From positions 62,001 through 126,000 of the forward strand of contig NZ_JANZLA010000001.1 in NCBI RefSeq assembly GCF_025770785.1: DNA of 64,000 nt, read 5' to 3'. The notes beneath the pieces were generated by a model that was given only the letters and a program-made list of their open reading frames with translations, was not told the origin of the DNA and did no database searches. Origin of the DNA: Cellulomonas sp. SG140 (GTDB taxonomy: Bacteria > Actinomycetota > Actinomycetes > Actinomycetales > Cellulomonadaceae). Of the stretch, positions 1-15,060 are shown piece by piece (the stretch's first letter is position 1; the number at the start of each line of letters is the position of its first letter). The position numbers and the translations under genes were made by a program.

Positions 1-1046
1 GACGTGCCGCGCTGCTCGGCGACGGTCCGCAGGGCAGCCGGCCGGAACATGGACGCCGTCCCGGTCAGCACGAAGACGCGCCCGCGGCGCCGCCCGATGT
101 CCCGGCTGTACCGGCTGTACTCGTTGCGCTGGAACTGGCCCAGCACGCCGGCACCTTCCTCGCCGTAGAACAGCCCACCGACCGCCATCAGGGCACGGTC
201 CGAGGTGAAGCGGGCGACCGCCGCCTCGAGGAATCCCTGGTCGAGCCGCGTGTCCGCGTCGACGACCATCACCACGTCGTTGTCGCCCTGACCCGGCAGC
301 AGCCCGCGCAGCACCTGGTTGAGCGCACCCGCCTTCTTCTGCGTGTTCCCGACGGTCTCGACCACCTCCACGCCCGCGCGACGGGCGACGTCGACGGTCG
401 CATCGGTGCAGTTGTCGGCGATCACCACGATCCGCTCGGGCGGATGCGGCTGGTCCACCAGTGAGGCGAGGGTCTGCGGCAGCGACGCCTCTTCGTCGTG
501 CGCCGGGATGAGCACGGTGACGGTCACGGGCCCGGCGAACACGCCTGCGGTCCGGGCCATCACCGGCTTCGGGGCGAGCGGGTGTCCCAGGCCGTCGGCG
601 GAGCGACGCGCTCGGTTGGCGATGCGCAGCTCGACGACCGCGACGCCCAGGGCCAGCAGCACGGCGAGCGCCACGGCCGCGAGCGCCACCGGCACGGACG
701 GCGCCTCGGTCGCGTAGAGCACCCGCCACAGGCCGAGCAGGTGACCCTCCATGGGCGCCATCTGCACCGGGTTGCCGATCGCGCTCGCCGTGAGCAGGAG
801 CAGCGTGCCGGCGATCGCGGCCAGCCCGAAGACCGTCAGCCCGGCCATCCGCGCGAACGCCCCGGTGCTCGCCGGCCCACCGGCTCGCGCGGCGTCCGCC
901 CGCTCGACGTCCTGCTGCGGACGCGGGGCCGGGACGACGGCGTCCGGCGGTTCGGTCGGTGACGTCTGCCCGCGCCGGGCCAGCACCGCCCGTCCGCGCG
1001 AGACGACGTCCCGCGGGACACCTGCTCCGGGCGCTGGCCGCTCCAC
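1..1046 (-). CDS. Family 2 glycosyltransferase, membrane-anchored, C-terminus cut by window edge
   Basis: About 348 codons are visible. From a possible GTG start at 1046 there is a basic cytoplasmic tail, a membrane helix (GLTVFGLAAIAGTLLLL), a second helix (VPVALAAVALAVLLALGVAV), then a GT-A catalytic domain. That domain shows VLIPAHDEEASLPQTLASL (nucleotide binding), VVMVVDADTRLD (a DxD-type metal site) and VFVLTGTASMFRP near the window start. This matches processive polysaccharide synthases of the BcsA/HasA type, which move sugars from UDP- or GDP-donors at the membrane. The QxxRW motif and C-terminal helices would lie outside the window. The start is uncertain: an in-frame ATG at 848 just before the first helix is also possible. 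The product cannot be told from sequence. Confidence 0.85.
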   Translation of the reverse strand, partial: MERPAPGAGVPRDVVSRGRAVLARRGQTSPTEPPDAVVPAPRPQQDVERADAARAGGPASTGAFARMAGLTVFGLAAIAGTLLLLTASAIGNPVQMAPMEGHLLGLWRVLYATEAPSVPVALAAVALAVLLALGVAVVELRIANRARRSADGLGHPLAPKPVMARTAGVFAGPVTVTVLIPAHDEEASLPQTLASLVDQPHPPERIVVIADNCTDATVDVARRAGVEVVETVGNTQKKAGALNQVLRGLLPGQGDNDVVMVVDADTRLDQGFLEAAVARFTSDRALMAVGGLFYGEEGAGVLGQFQRNEYSRYSRDIGRRRGRVFVLTGTASMFRPAALRTVAEQRGT

Positions 1047-1181
1047 GGCTTCCCCCCGTCCGGGGGCCGACGCGCGCAGACCCCTCGAACGAACCCATCG
1101 GCGGCCGTTCGCGCAGTTCAAGGAGTTCTGGACAAGTGACCAGGAATCGCCTCGCCGAGTGGTCGCGCGACCGCCGCGGCG

Positions 1182-1340
1182 TCAGCGGCGCAGCGCCAGG
1201 CGGATCCCCACGGCATGGGCGTGCTCGAGGTGCAGCCGCCCCAGCTCGGGTCGGCGCGATGCGGAGAACCGCGGCTCGATGCCGGTCAGGCTCAGGGCCC
1301 ACGCGCTCCTCGCGCAGCAGGCACTCGGTCTCGTCGCCCC
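1182..1340 (-). pseudogene. Possible decayed C-terminal fragment of an IclR-family regulator
   Basis: The gap 1047-1386 holds no convincing intact gene. Within it, one minus-strand frame ending at TGA 1182-1184 reads WALSLTGIEPRFSASR followed by ELGRLHLEHAHAVGIRLALRR. This loosely resembles the end of IclR effector domains (ALSxxGPxxR, then a helix ending in xxRL). The frame has no start or HTH upstream and overlaps the end of the VOC gene in another frame. The resemblance is by eye only, so this is a weak call. Confidence 0.2.
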
Positions 1341-1386
1341 GCCGTGCCGAGAAGGAGCGGGCACAACGGCCGGGGAATCGGCCCCG

Positions 1387-1767
1387 CTACTCCCAGCTGC
1401 GAGCGTGAGAGGCGAAGAACCCTGGCTCGGTGTGGACGGGGACGACACAGAGCAGGTGCCCGCCGGGAGCCCGCAGTGTTCTGCACTCGAGCCATTGCCC
1501 CACCTGGACCGCTCCGAGGGCGACCAAGCGCGCGGTCTCAGCCTCGACGTCGTCGGTCTCGATATCGAGGTGGAATCGGGGCGCATCGTCGACTGCCTGG
1601 ACGACGGTCGCCAGCCCCGGGATCGCATCATCCAACCGCGTGAACTGCGGCTCTGCGGGGATGGGGCGAACGGACGCACCTAGCGCCGCGGACCAGAAGG
1701 CTGTGGCGTCAGCAGCCTGCTGTTCCGGTGTGTCGAAGAGGAGCGCGAAGACACGGCTGCGATGCAT
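1387..1767 (-). CDS. VOC (glyoxalase/bleomycin-resistance) family protein
   Basis: The 126-residue product has the length of a single paired-beta-alpha-beta-beta-beta VOC protein. It starts MHRSRVFALLFDTP, continues with AFWSAALGA, and has the second-half motif APGGHLLCVVPVH, where the His lies in a usual metal-site position. HLDIETDDVEAETARL is the typical linker helix of actinobacterial VOC_6-like proteins. The substrate cannot be inferred, since the family covers lyases, epimerases and drug-binding proteins. It lies 67 bp from a second VOC gene on the same strand, but the two are not close paralogs. Confidence 0.8.
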   Translation of the reverse strand: MHRSRVFALLFDTPEQQAADATAFWSAALGASVRPIPAEPQFTRLDDAIPGLATVVQAVDDAPRFHLDIETDDVEAETARLVALGAVQVGQWLECRTLRAPGGHLLCVVPVHTEPGFFASHARSWE

Positions 1768-1834
1768 GGCGTGACACTAGGTGATCCGAGACCTCCGGGC
1801 GCGACCTCGGGCGCTGACACCACGGGGTCCCGCC

Positions 1835-2278
1835 CTAGACGCCGATCAGCCTCTGGGCCAGCATCACCAGGATGCTGCTGGGGCCGCGCAGGTAGGTGAG
1901 CTTGTAGACGTCCCCGTACGTGGCGATGCCCCGCAGCGGGTGGTACCCGAGCGTCGCCGCGACGGCGACCGCCCGCTCGAGGTCGTCCACCGAGAACGCG
2001 ACGCGGTGCATCCCGATCTCGTTGGGCAGGGTCGGCTCGGTCTCGATCGCGTCCGGGTGGAGGTACTCGAACAGCTCGAGACAGCCGTTGCCGTCGGGCG
2101 TCTGGAGCACGGCGATCTTGACGTGGTTCCCGTCGAGGCCGACCGCGGTGTCGGCCCATTCCCCGCTGACGGTGTCCCGGCCCACGACGCTCAGGCCGAG
2201 CGCCGTGAAGAAGGTGACGGCCTCGTCGAGGTCGCGCACCGCGATGCCGACGTTCTCGAACCTGACGGTCATGAGCAC
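1835..2278 (-). CDS. VOC family protein, methylmalonyl-CoA epimerase/glyoxalase-like
   Basis: The 147-residue product opens with VRFENVGIAVRDLDEAVTFF and has LELFEYLHPD, MHRVAFSVDDLERAV and GPSSILVMLAQ, the usual VOC layout of two beta-alpha-beta-beta-beta modules. FENVGIAVRDLD and the GLSVVG turn are like lactoylglutathione-lyase and epimerase-like members. The start is uncertain between ATG 2278 and ATG 2272. The cluster of two VOC and two SRPBCC proteins suggests detoxification or small-molecule handling, but the substrate is unknown. Confidence 0.82.
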   Translation of the reverse strand: MLMTVRFENVGIAVRDLDEAVTFFTALGLSVVGRDTVSGEWADTAVGLDGNHVKIAVLQTPDGNGCLELFEYLHPDAIETEPTLPNEIGMHRVAFSVDDLERAVAVAATLGYHPLRGIATYGDVYKLTYLRGPSSILVMLAQRLIGV

Positions 2279-2345
2279 CCGCTCCTCTGCATCGTGCGGC
2301 CGCCGCGCGCGACCTCTCGGTCCTGATGCCGGACGCCGGCAAGCA

Positions 2346-2816
2346 TCACGCTCCGCGGACGACCCCGTCCAGGTTGGCCAGCTCGTTGGCGCGACCCTCG
2401 AGGAGGCGCAGGGTCCAGACCTCGTCGTGCAGCTCCTCGACCGTCATCACCACGTGGGTACCGTCGTCGGTCGGCGTGAGCACGACCTCGGTGCCGAACT
2501 CGTACGGGTCGTGGCCGGGCACGAAGTCGACCAGGGACTGGTACGCCAGGCGCCTCGGCTCCTCCACGCCGGTGAACCACTTGCGGGACACGGTCGCCAG
2601 CGGCATGCCGGCGGCCTGCATGAAGGCGACGGCCTCGGGTGCGGTGGCGGTCATCGTGTAGACGAGCTCGCCACCCTCCCTCAGGTCGAGGACGCCGACG
2701 GCCGTGGTGAACCCGTCGGGTGCCCACCAGCGGGCGATGCCGCTCGGCGTTGTCCACAAGGTCCAGATGGTCGCGGGGTCGGTCGGGTAGCTGTGCTCGA
2801 GTCGATGTGTCGTCAT
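2346..2816 (-). CDS. SRPBCC (AHSA1-like) domain protein
   Basis: The 156-residue single-domain START/AHSA1 fold protein starts at ATG 2816 (MTTHRLEHSY). An upstream in-frame TTG is less likely. Typical signatures are PTDPATIWTLWTTPSGIARWWAP near the N-terminus and LREGGELVYTMTA in the middle. It is transcribed divergently from the ArsR-SRPBCC fusion at 2868, with 51 bp between the starts and a palindrome in the gap. The likely reading is that it is a target of that regulator. The ligand is unknown. Confidence 0.82.
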   Translation of the reverse strand: MTTHRLEHSYPTDPATIWTLWTTPSGIARWWAPDGFTTAVGVLDLREGGELVYTMTATAPEAVAFMQAAGMPLATVSRKWFTGVEEPRRLAYQSLVDFVPGHDPYEFGTEVVLTPTDDGTHVVMTVEELHDEVWTLRLLEGRANELANLDGVVRGA

Positions 2817-2827
2817 GACGGCCAACG

Positions 2828-2845
2828 TATTCTTGTTCGAGAATA
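2828..2845. promoter_or_regulatory. Inverted-repeat operator between SRPBCC and ArsR-SRPBCC genes
   Basis: TATTCT (2828-2833) and AGAATA (2840-2845) form perfect 6-bp arms around a 6-bp spacer. This is an AT-rich island in very GC-rich DNA, centred between two divergent starts (2816 and 2868). Size and symmetry fit a winged-helix ArsR dimer site. Binding is inferred from position only. Confidence 0.55.
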
Positions 2846-2867
2846 TGAGTCAAGGCAGACTAGGGCC

Positions 2868-3641
2868 GTGGACGTGACCGTGCTCGTGGCGCTCGCCGAG
2901 CCGAACCGGCTGCGCATCGTCGAGCTGCTGCGCCGCCGGCCCCACACGGTCGGCGAGATCGCCGCCGCTCTTGCGCTGCGTCAGCCGCAGGTGACCAAGC
3001 ACCTGCAGACCCTCGAACGCGCGGACGTGGTCCAGGTGCACCGGCTCGGCCGGCGCAAGGTCTGCGCGCTGGACCGGTCCACCCTCGCCGACGTGGCCCG
3101 CTGGGCCGACGAGCTCGCCGTCCCCGGTCCGGACGACGCCGCACTCGCCCGCTACGGCGCTGCGATCGCCGCGGCCGCAGCGCCGGCGCCCGTCACGGTC
3201 CGGCGCACGGTTCCCACCGACCCGGCCACCGTCTGGCGCGCCTTCACCGACCCCGCGCTCGCCACCCGGTGGTGGCACCCGCGGCACTTCACCGTCGCAC
3301 GGTTCCGCCTCGAGACCCGCCCAGGCGGGGCCGTCGAGCTGGTGCTCCAGGAAGGTGACGGCGCCCTGCACCGGGCCACCGGTCAGGTCGTGACCGCGGA
3401 CGAGCCACGGCGGCTCGGCTTCACGCTCGACCCGATCGGTCCGGACGACGAGCCCCTGTTCGTCGCGCGGCACGACGTCCGCCTGTCCGTGGTCCCCGGC
3501 GGCACCGACGTGCAGCTCACCGTCACCCCGGAGGACGTGCGCGCCGGCGCCGAGGCGGCGATCGGTGGCCTCGGCGTCGGCTGGGAACAGCTGCTCGACA
3601 ACCTCGTCACCCTGGCGCGGCACGACGAAACCCTTCCTTGA
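2868..3641 (+). CDS. ArsR-family transcriptional regulator fused to SRPBCC domain
   Basis: The 257-residue product starts at GTG 2868; an upstream ATG at 2845 runs into a stop within 11 codons. Residues 1-85 are an ArsR winged helix: LAEPNRLRIVELLRRRPHTVG, then QPQVTKHLQTLERADVVQ as recognition helix and RKVCALD as wing. Residues about 105-255 are an SRPBCC/AHSA1 domain (RRTVPTDPATVWRAFTDPALATRWW). The C-terminal domain is homologous to the product of the divergent neighbour. No metal-binding CxC motif is visible, so it probably senses an organic ligand through the SRPBCC pocket rather than a metal. That sensing role is inference. Confidence 0.85.
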   Translation: MDVTVLVALAEPNRLRIVELLRRRPHTVGEIAAALALRQPQVTKHLQTLERADVVQVHRLGRRKVCALDRSTLADVARWADELAVPGPDDAALARYGAAIAAAAAPAPVTVRRTVPTDPATVWRAFTDPALATRWWHPRHFTVARFRLETRPGGAVELVLQEGDGALHRATGQVVTADEPRRLGFTLDPIGPDDEPLFVARHDVRLSVVPGGTDVQLTVTPEDVRAGAEAAIGGLGVGWEQLLDNLVTLARHDETLP

Positions 3642-3692
3642 CCCGCAGCGGCGCGGCCGAGAAGCGGACCGTGCCCTCGGTACGGTGAGGTC

Positions 3693-3719
3693 ATGACGAC
3701 GACCCTCAGCTCCCGATGA
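3693..3719 (+). CDS. Possible 8-residue upstream peptide overlapping the HAD gene start
   Basis: ATG 3693 preceded by GGTGAGG opens a reading frame MTTTLSSR whose TGA (3717-3719) overlaps ATG 3716 of the HAD gene as ATGA. This arrangement allows translational coupling. It could equally be chance, or the GGTGAGG could serve the HAD start at a long distance. Confidence 0.2.
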   Translation: MTTTLSSR

Positions 3720-4537
3720 GGCGGGCCGTCTTCCTCGACATCGACGGCACGTACGCGCACCACGGGGTGGTGCCGCCCGCGCACGAGGCGGCCGTCCGCG
3801 CCGTCCGCGCCGCGGGACACCTCGTGGTGCTCTGCACCGGCAGACCCAAGGCGATGGTGCCCCCGGCCATCGCGGCGGCGGGGTTCGACGGGCTCGTCGG
3901 CGGGGCCGGCGCCTATGTCGAGATCGACGGCCGCGTCCTCGCGGACGTCCGCTTCCCGGTGGACCTCGCGGCGCGCGCGGTCGAGGTCCTCGATGCGCAC
4001 GGAGCGGCCTACATCCTCGAAGGGCCGGAAGCGCTCTTCGCACCGCCCGGGACCGATGCGCGCCTCGCGCGGCTCTTCGAGGCCCGGGTGCCCGGCATGG
4101 CGCGCGCGGGCGCCGGCGGCGGCGACATCCTCGCGCGCCTGCAGATGCCGGGCGACCTGCGCGGCGCGTCGTTCGGCAAGGTGACGTGCTTCGACGGCGG
4201 CCTGCCGATCGACGCCCTCGCCGCCGAGATCGGCCCGGAGGTCACGGCCCTGCCGAGCTCGATCGTCGAGCTCGGCGAGGCCGCGGGCGAGGTGTTCCTC
4301 GTCGGGATGGACAAGACCGTGGGCCTGCGGATCGCGGCGGAGGCGCTGGGCGTCGCGCTCGCGGACGTCGTCGCGGTGGGCGACGGCCTCAACGACCTCG
4401 AGATGCTCGAGGTCGCCGGCACGGGCGTCGCGATCGAGGGCGCCGACCCACGGCTGCTCGCCGTCGCGGACCGCACCGCCGCGGGACCGCAGCACGAGGG
4501 GCTGGTCCCGCTCTTCGCGGAGCTCGGCCTGCTCTGA
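3716..4537 (+). CDS. HAD-superfamily hydrolase, Cof type
   Basis: The 273-residue product starts FLDIDGTYAHHG, where Asp8 and Asp10 are the nucleophile and acid/base of HAD motif I. VLCTGRPKAM is motif II, a Lys lies in the GMDKTVGLRIAAEALGV region (motif III), and VAVGDGLNDLEMLEVAG is motif IV with the Mg-binding Asp residues. Length and the large C2-type cap between motifs II and III fit Cof/YbhA-like sugar or cofactor phosphatases. The substrate is unknown. It is convergent with ptsI, with 24 bp between the stops. Confidence 0.9.
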   Translation: MRRAVFLDIDGTYAHHGVVPPAHEAAVRAVRAAGHLVVLCTGRPKAMVPPAIAAAGFDGLVGGAGAYVEIDGRVLADVRFPVDLAARAVEVLDAHGAAYILEGPEALFAPPGTDARLARLFEARVPGMARAGAGGGDILARLQMPGDLRGASFGKVTCFDGGLPIDALAAEIGPEVTALPSSIVELGEAAGEVFLVGMDKTVGLRIAAEALGVALADVVAVGDGLNDLEMLEVAGTGVAIEGADPRLLAVADRTAAGPQHEGLVPLFAELGLL

Positions 4538-4561
4538 CGCCGGCCACGAGGTCCGCCCTCC

Positions 4562-10362
<5,801 letters not shown>

Positions 10363-10460
10363 GCACAGCACTTCTGGAGGTCGCGCCCGCGGAGCACGCG
10401 GGGGTAGGACGAGGCGTGTCCGGGGCAGCGCCGCACTCTCAGCGTGGAGAGGAGGGTCAC

Positions 10461-11357
10461 GTGCAGGTCGTCAAGGTCTTCAACAACAACGTCGTGCTCG
10501 GCGTCGACGACCACGGCGTCGAGGTCGTCCTGCTCGGCCGGGGCCTCGGGTTCCAGGCGTTCCCGGGCAGCGGGGTGGACGCCGCACGCGTCGAGCGGCG
10601 GTTCGTGCCGTCCGGGTCGGCCTCGGCGGAACGGATCGCGTCGCTGGTCGGCGAGATCCCGCTGCCGGACCTCGAGCTCACCGAACGTGTGGTGGCCCTC
10701 GCGCGCAGTCGGCTGCGCGGCGACCTGGCCGACCACGTGCTGCTGCCGCTGGCCGACCACCTCAGCTTCGCGCTGCGGCGCGCAGCCGAGGGTGCCGCCG
10801 AGATCGACTACCCGCTGCGCTGGGAGGTGCAGCACCTCTACCCCGACGAGGTCGCCGTCGCGCGCGAGGCGCTCGACCTGGTCGCCGCCGAATGCGGCGT
10901 CCGGCTCCCGGCGGTCGAGGCGGTGCCGCTCGCGCTGCACCTGGTCAACGCCCAGTTCGGAGGGGTCGGCGACCTCGACGCGACGGTGCAGATGACGCAG
11001 GTCCTGCGTGAGGTCCTGGCGATCATCGGCGAGGAGTACGACGTCCAGATCGACGAGAACTCGGTCGACGTGGCGCGCTTCGTCACGCACCTGCGCTACC
11101 TCTTCCTGCGCGAGCGCACCGGCGCAAAGCTGCGCCAGACGCCCGCCGAGCTGCACGCCGCGCTGCGCAGCTCACGGCCGCGGGAGTACACGTCGGCGGG
11201 GCGGATCGGCGAGCTTCTCGCCGCGCGCTTCGGCTGGGAGGTCTCGACCGACGAGATCCTCTACCTCGCCCTGCACGTCAGCCGGCTCGCAGACGGCGAC
11301 GGCGTCGCAGCGACAGGGGCGGCCGGGGCCGACCCGCGCGAAGGGGCCGCGACGTGA
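10461..11357 (+). CDS. bglG: BglG/LicT-family transcriptional antiterminator
   Basis: The 298-residue product starts at GTG 10461 after GAGAGGAGG. The N-terminal CAT RNA-binding domain (about 1-55) reads VFNNNVVLGVDDHGVEVVLLGRGLGFQ. PRD1 and PRD2 follow with all four conserved regulatory histidines: His100 (ADHLSFAL), His160 (ALHLVNA), His210 (THLRYLFLRE) and His272 (LALHVSRL). These match LicT His100, His159, His207 and His269. It should bind the RAT at 6788 and allow read-through when inducer is present, under control of EIIB and HPr phosphorylation. It is the third gene of its own target operon, so it would be autoregulated. Confidence 0.94.
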   Translation: MQVVKVFNNNVVLGVDDHGVEVVLLGRGLGFQAFPGSGVDAARVERRFVPSGSASAERIASLVGEIPLPDLELTERVVALARSRLRGDLADHVLLPLADHLSFALRRAAEGAAEIDYPLRWEVQHLYPDEVAVAREALDLVAAECGVRLPAVEAVPLALHLVNAQFGGVGDLDATVQMTQVLREVLAIIGEEYDVQIDENSVDVARFVTHLRYLFLRERTGAKLRQTPAELHAALRSSRPREYTSAGRIGELLAARFGWEVSTDEILYLALHVSRLADGDGVAATGAAGADPREGAAT

Positions 11358-11659
11358 CCGAGGTGGACGCCGCACGCGTGGCCGACGCGCTGCTCGCTGC
11401 GGTTGGTGGCGTGGGGAACATCGCGCTGCTCACGCGCTGCTGGGCCCGGCTGCGGTTCGAGCTGGTGAACCCCGACGCCGTCGACCGCGACGCCGTCTCG
11501 GCCGTTCCGGAGGTCGTGCTCGGCGTGCACCAGCACGGGCAGTTCCAGGTGGTGCTGCGCGCCGGGCTGCTCGAGACGTTCGCAGCCCTCGAGAACCTGC
11601 TGCTCCAGCCGCGTCCGGCCCAGGACCGGCGCGACGAGGACGCCCCGTACGAGCGGTAG
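11354..11659 (+). CDS. Stand-alone PTS EIIB domain protein
   Basis: This 101-residue protein is homologous to the EIIB domain of glucose-family permeases: VADALLAAVGGVGNIALLTRCWARLRF, then VLGVHQHGQFQVVLRAGLLETFAAL. The phospho-Cys29 is kept, but the usual CATRLR is CWARLR. No EIIC or EIIA is attached. It overlaps the bglG stop by 4 bp (GTGA), so translation is coupled to the antiterminator. It may relay phosphate to or from the PRDs, or replace EIIB of another permease; both are inference. It ends with a charged tail rich in Asp and Arg. Confidence 0.85.
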   Translation: MTEVDAARVADALLAAVGGVGNIALLTRCWARLRFELVNPDAVDRDAVSAVPEVVLGVHQHGQFQVVLRAGLLETFAALENLLLQPRPAQDRRDEDAPYER

Positions 11660-11759
11660 CCGGAGAAGGCCCCGATGCAGATCGACCGGGGAGGCCCTGG
11701 CCGGTGACGTCCCGGCGCGGCAGGTCCCTCCCCGGTCGCCCGGCGCAGCTGGGGCACGC

Positions 11760-13625
<1,866 letters not shown>

Positions 13626-13663
13626 CTACCTGGAGCCCGTGCCGGTCGCCGTCCCTGCACCGG

Positions 13664-14911
13664 TCAGCTCGCCGCGGCCTTCGCCGGGTCGAGCTGAGCC
13701 TGCAGACCGTTGAGGTCGTCGACGAGGCCCTGGATCCGGACGCGCTCCTTGGCCGCTGCCGCTTCAGCGGCCGCGGTCGCGGTCGCCCGCTGGGACAGGG
13801 CGGCGTGGTCGCGCGCCAGCAGGGCTGCAGCGGCGGACAAGGTCTGCGCGGCCGGCGCCATCGGCAGCTTCGTGCCGTCCCACCACGTCCACGACAGCTG
13901 GAGCCCGTTGCGGGTCGTGGCGGGCATCGCGGCGACCTCGGCCACCTTCGCGTCGTACGCCCGTTGGTAGAAGGCGACCGACGCGGTGTCCGCCGCCTGC
14001 TGCGCGCGGTCCTGCGCGTTCTTCGTCTCACTGGCCGACAGTGCCGTCGACGCCTGCTGGATGGTGGCGTTCATGCCGTCGAGCAGCGCCGTGTCGGCGG
14101 TGTTCACGGCCACGAGCGCGGCCCGGTCCGCGATGAACCGGGCGTAGACGGCCTCCAGCACAGGGTCGACGCCGCTGCCAGGCGCGACGAGGGTGCCGAC
14201 GTAGGCGAACATCTCCGTCGGACGGTTCTGCGGGTGCGAGCCCACGGAGCCGGCCAGTTCCTTCTGCAAGGTGCTGGCCGCCGGGAACGGCGCCACGGCC
14301 GCCTCGAGAAGAGGCACCAGCCGGTCCCGCTCCCCCACCGAGAGCGTCTCCCACGCCGCGTGCAACGTCTCGTGGGCAACGGTCTGCACAGCGAACCCGC
14401 GCAGCCGCGGGTCGGCGGGCTCGTAGACGACGATCTTGTTGAGACCGATCAGGTAGCAGCCGACCGCCCCGTCCGCGTGGACCGCCATCGTGGGGGCATC
14501 CGCGCACTGGCCCGCAAAGCCCTTGGCGTCCAGCACGCGCGGAGCTGTGGCGTAGAAGATCGCACGGCCCTGGGACGACAGGTGCGCCGCGTCAGCCAGC
14601 TGCACCGCGGTCGCCGAAGGCGCGGGAATCCCACCGACCGCTCCGGGACGTGAGGCGGCGGACGTCAGCACTGCCGCCACGTGGTCGCCCGTCGCCAGCC
14701 ACCAGCCGCCGCCCACGACGGCGAGGAGCACGAGTGCTGCGACGGCTGCCCGGAACCCACGGCGACCGGGCCGGCGGGACGGCTCCACGGGGAACGGTTC
14801 GGCCGTCCGCCACCCGGTGGGCTGCGTCGCGTTCCCTGCTGCCTCGTCGATCACCCACTGCGGGATGCGACCGCTGGGCGAGCGGGGCAAGTCGTCCGGG
14901 ATCGGCGCCAC
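13664..14911 (-). CDS. Membrane-anchored HExxH putative zinc metallopeptidase
   Basis: The product has 415 residues. Residues 1-50 are a Pro/Arg-rich cytoplasmic tail, then one helix (AAVAALVLLAVVGGGWWLA), then an extracytoplasmic region with CADAPTMAVHADGAVGCYLIG (two Cys, possibly a disulfide) and TVAHETLHAAWETL. The latter carries an HExxH zinc motif. TEMFAYVGTLVAP downstream, with an upstream acidic residue, could give the third ligand. The C-terminal third is Ala/Gln-rich helix, likely coiled coil. No family name can be given with confidence. Peptidase activity is inferred only from HExxH. Confidence 0.7.
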   Translation of the reverse strand: MAPIPDDLPRSPSGRIPQWVIDEAAGNATQPTGWRTAEPFPVEPSRRPGRRGFRAAVAALVLLAVVGGGWWLATGDHVAAVLTSAASRPGAVGGIPAPSATAVQLADAAHLSSQGRAIFYATAPRVLDAKGFAGQCADAPTMAVHADGAVGCYLIGLNKIVVYEPADPRLRGFAVQTVAHETLHAAWETLSVGERDRLVPLLEAAVAPFPAASTLQKELAGSVGSHPQNRPTEMFAYVGTLVAPGSGVDPVLEAVYARFIADRAALVAVNTADTALLDGMNATIQQASTALSASETKNAQDRAQQAADTASVAFYQRAYDAKVAEVAAMPATTRNGLQLSWTWWDGTKLPMAPAAQTLSAAAALLARDHAALSQRATATAAAEAAAAKERVRIQGLVDDLNGLQAQLDPAKAAAS

Positions 14912-15060
14912 ATCGTCACCATCGGCTCGTGACGACCCGCCGTTGAGGCCGCCGGCGTGGCCGCACCCGATCGAGCGTGCCGACGCGGGTGCACGTCAGC
15001 GAGACGATGTGCCGGGCGTCAGTCCTCGGTCGGCGGCTGTGGACGGCCTCGGCTCCTCGG

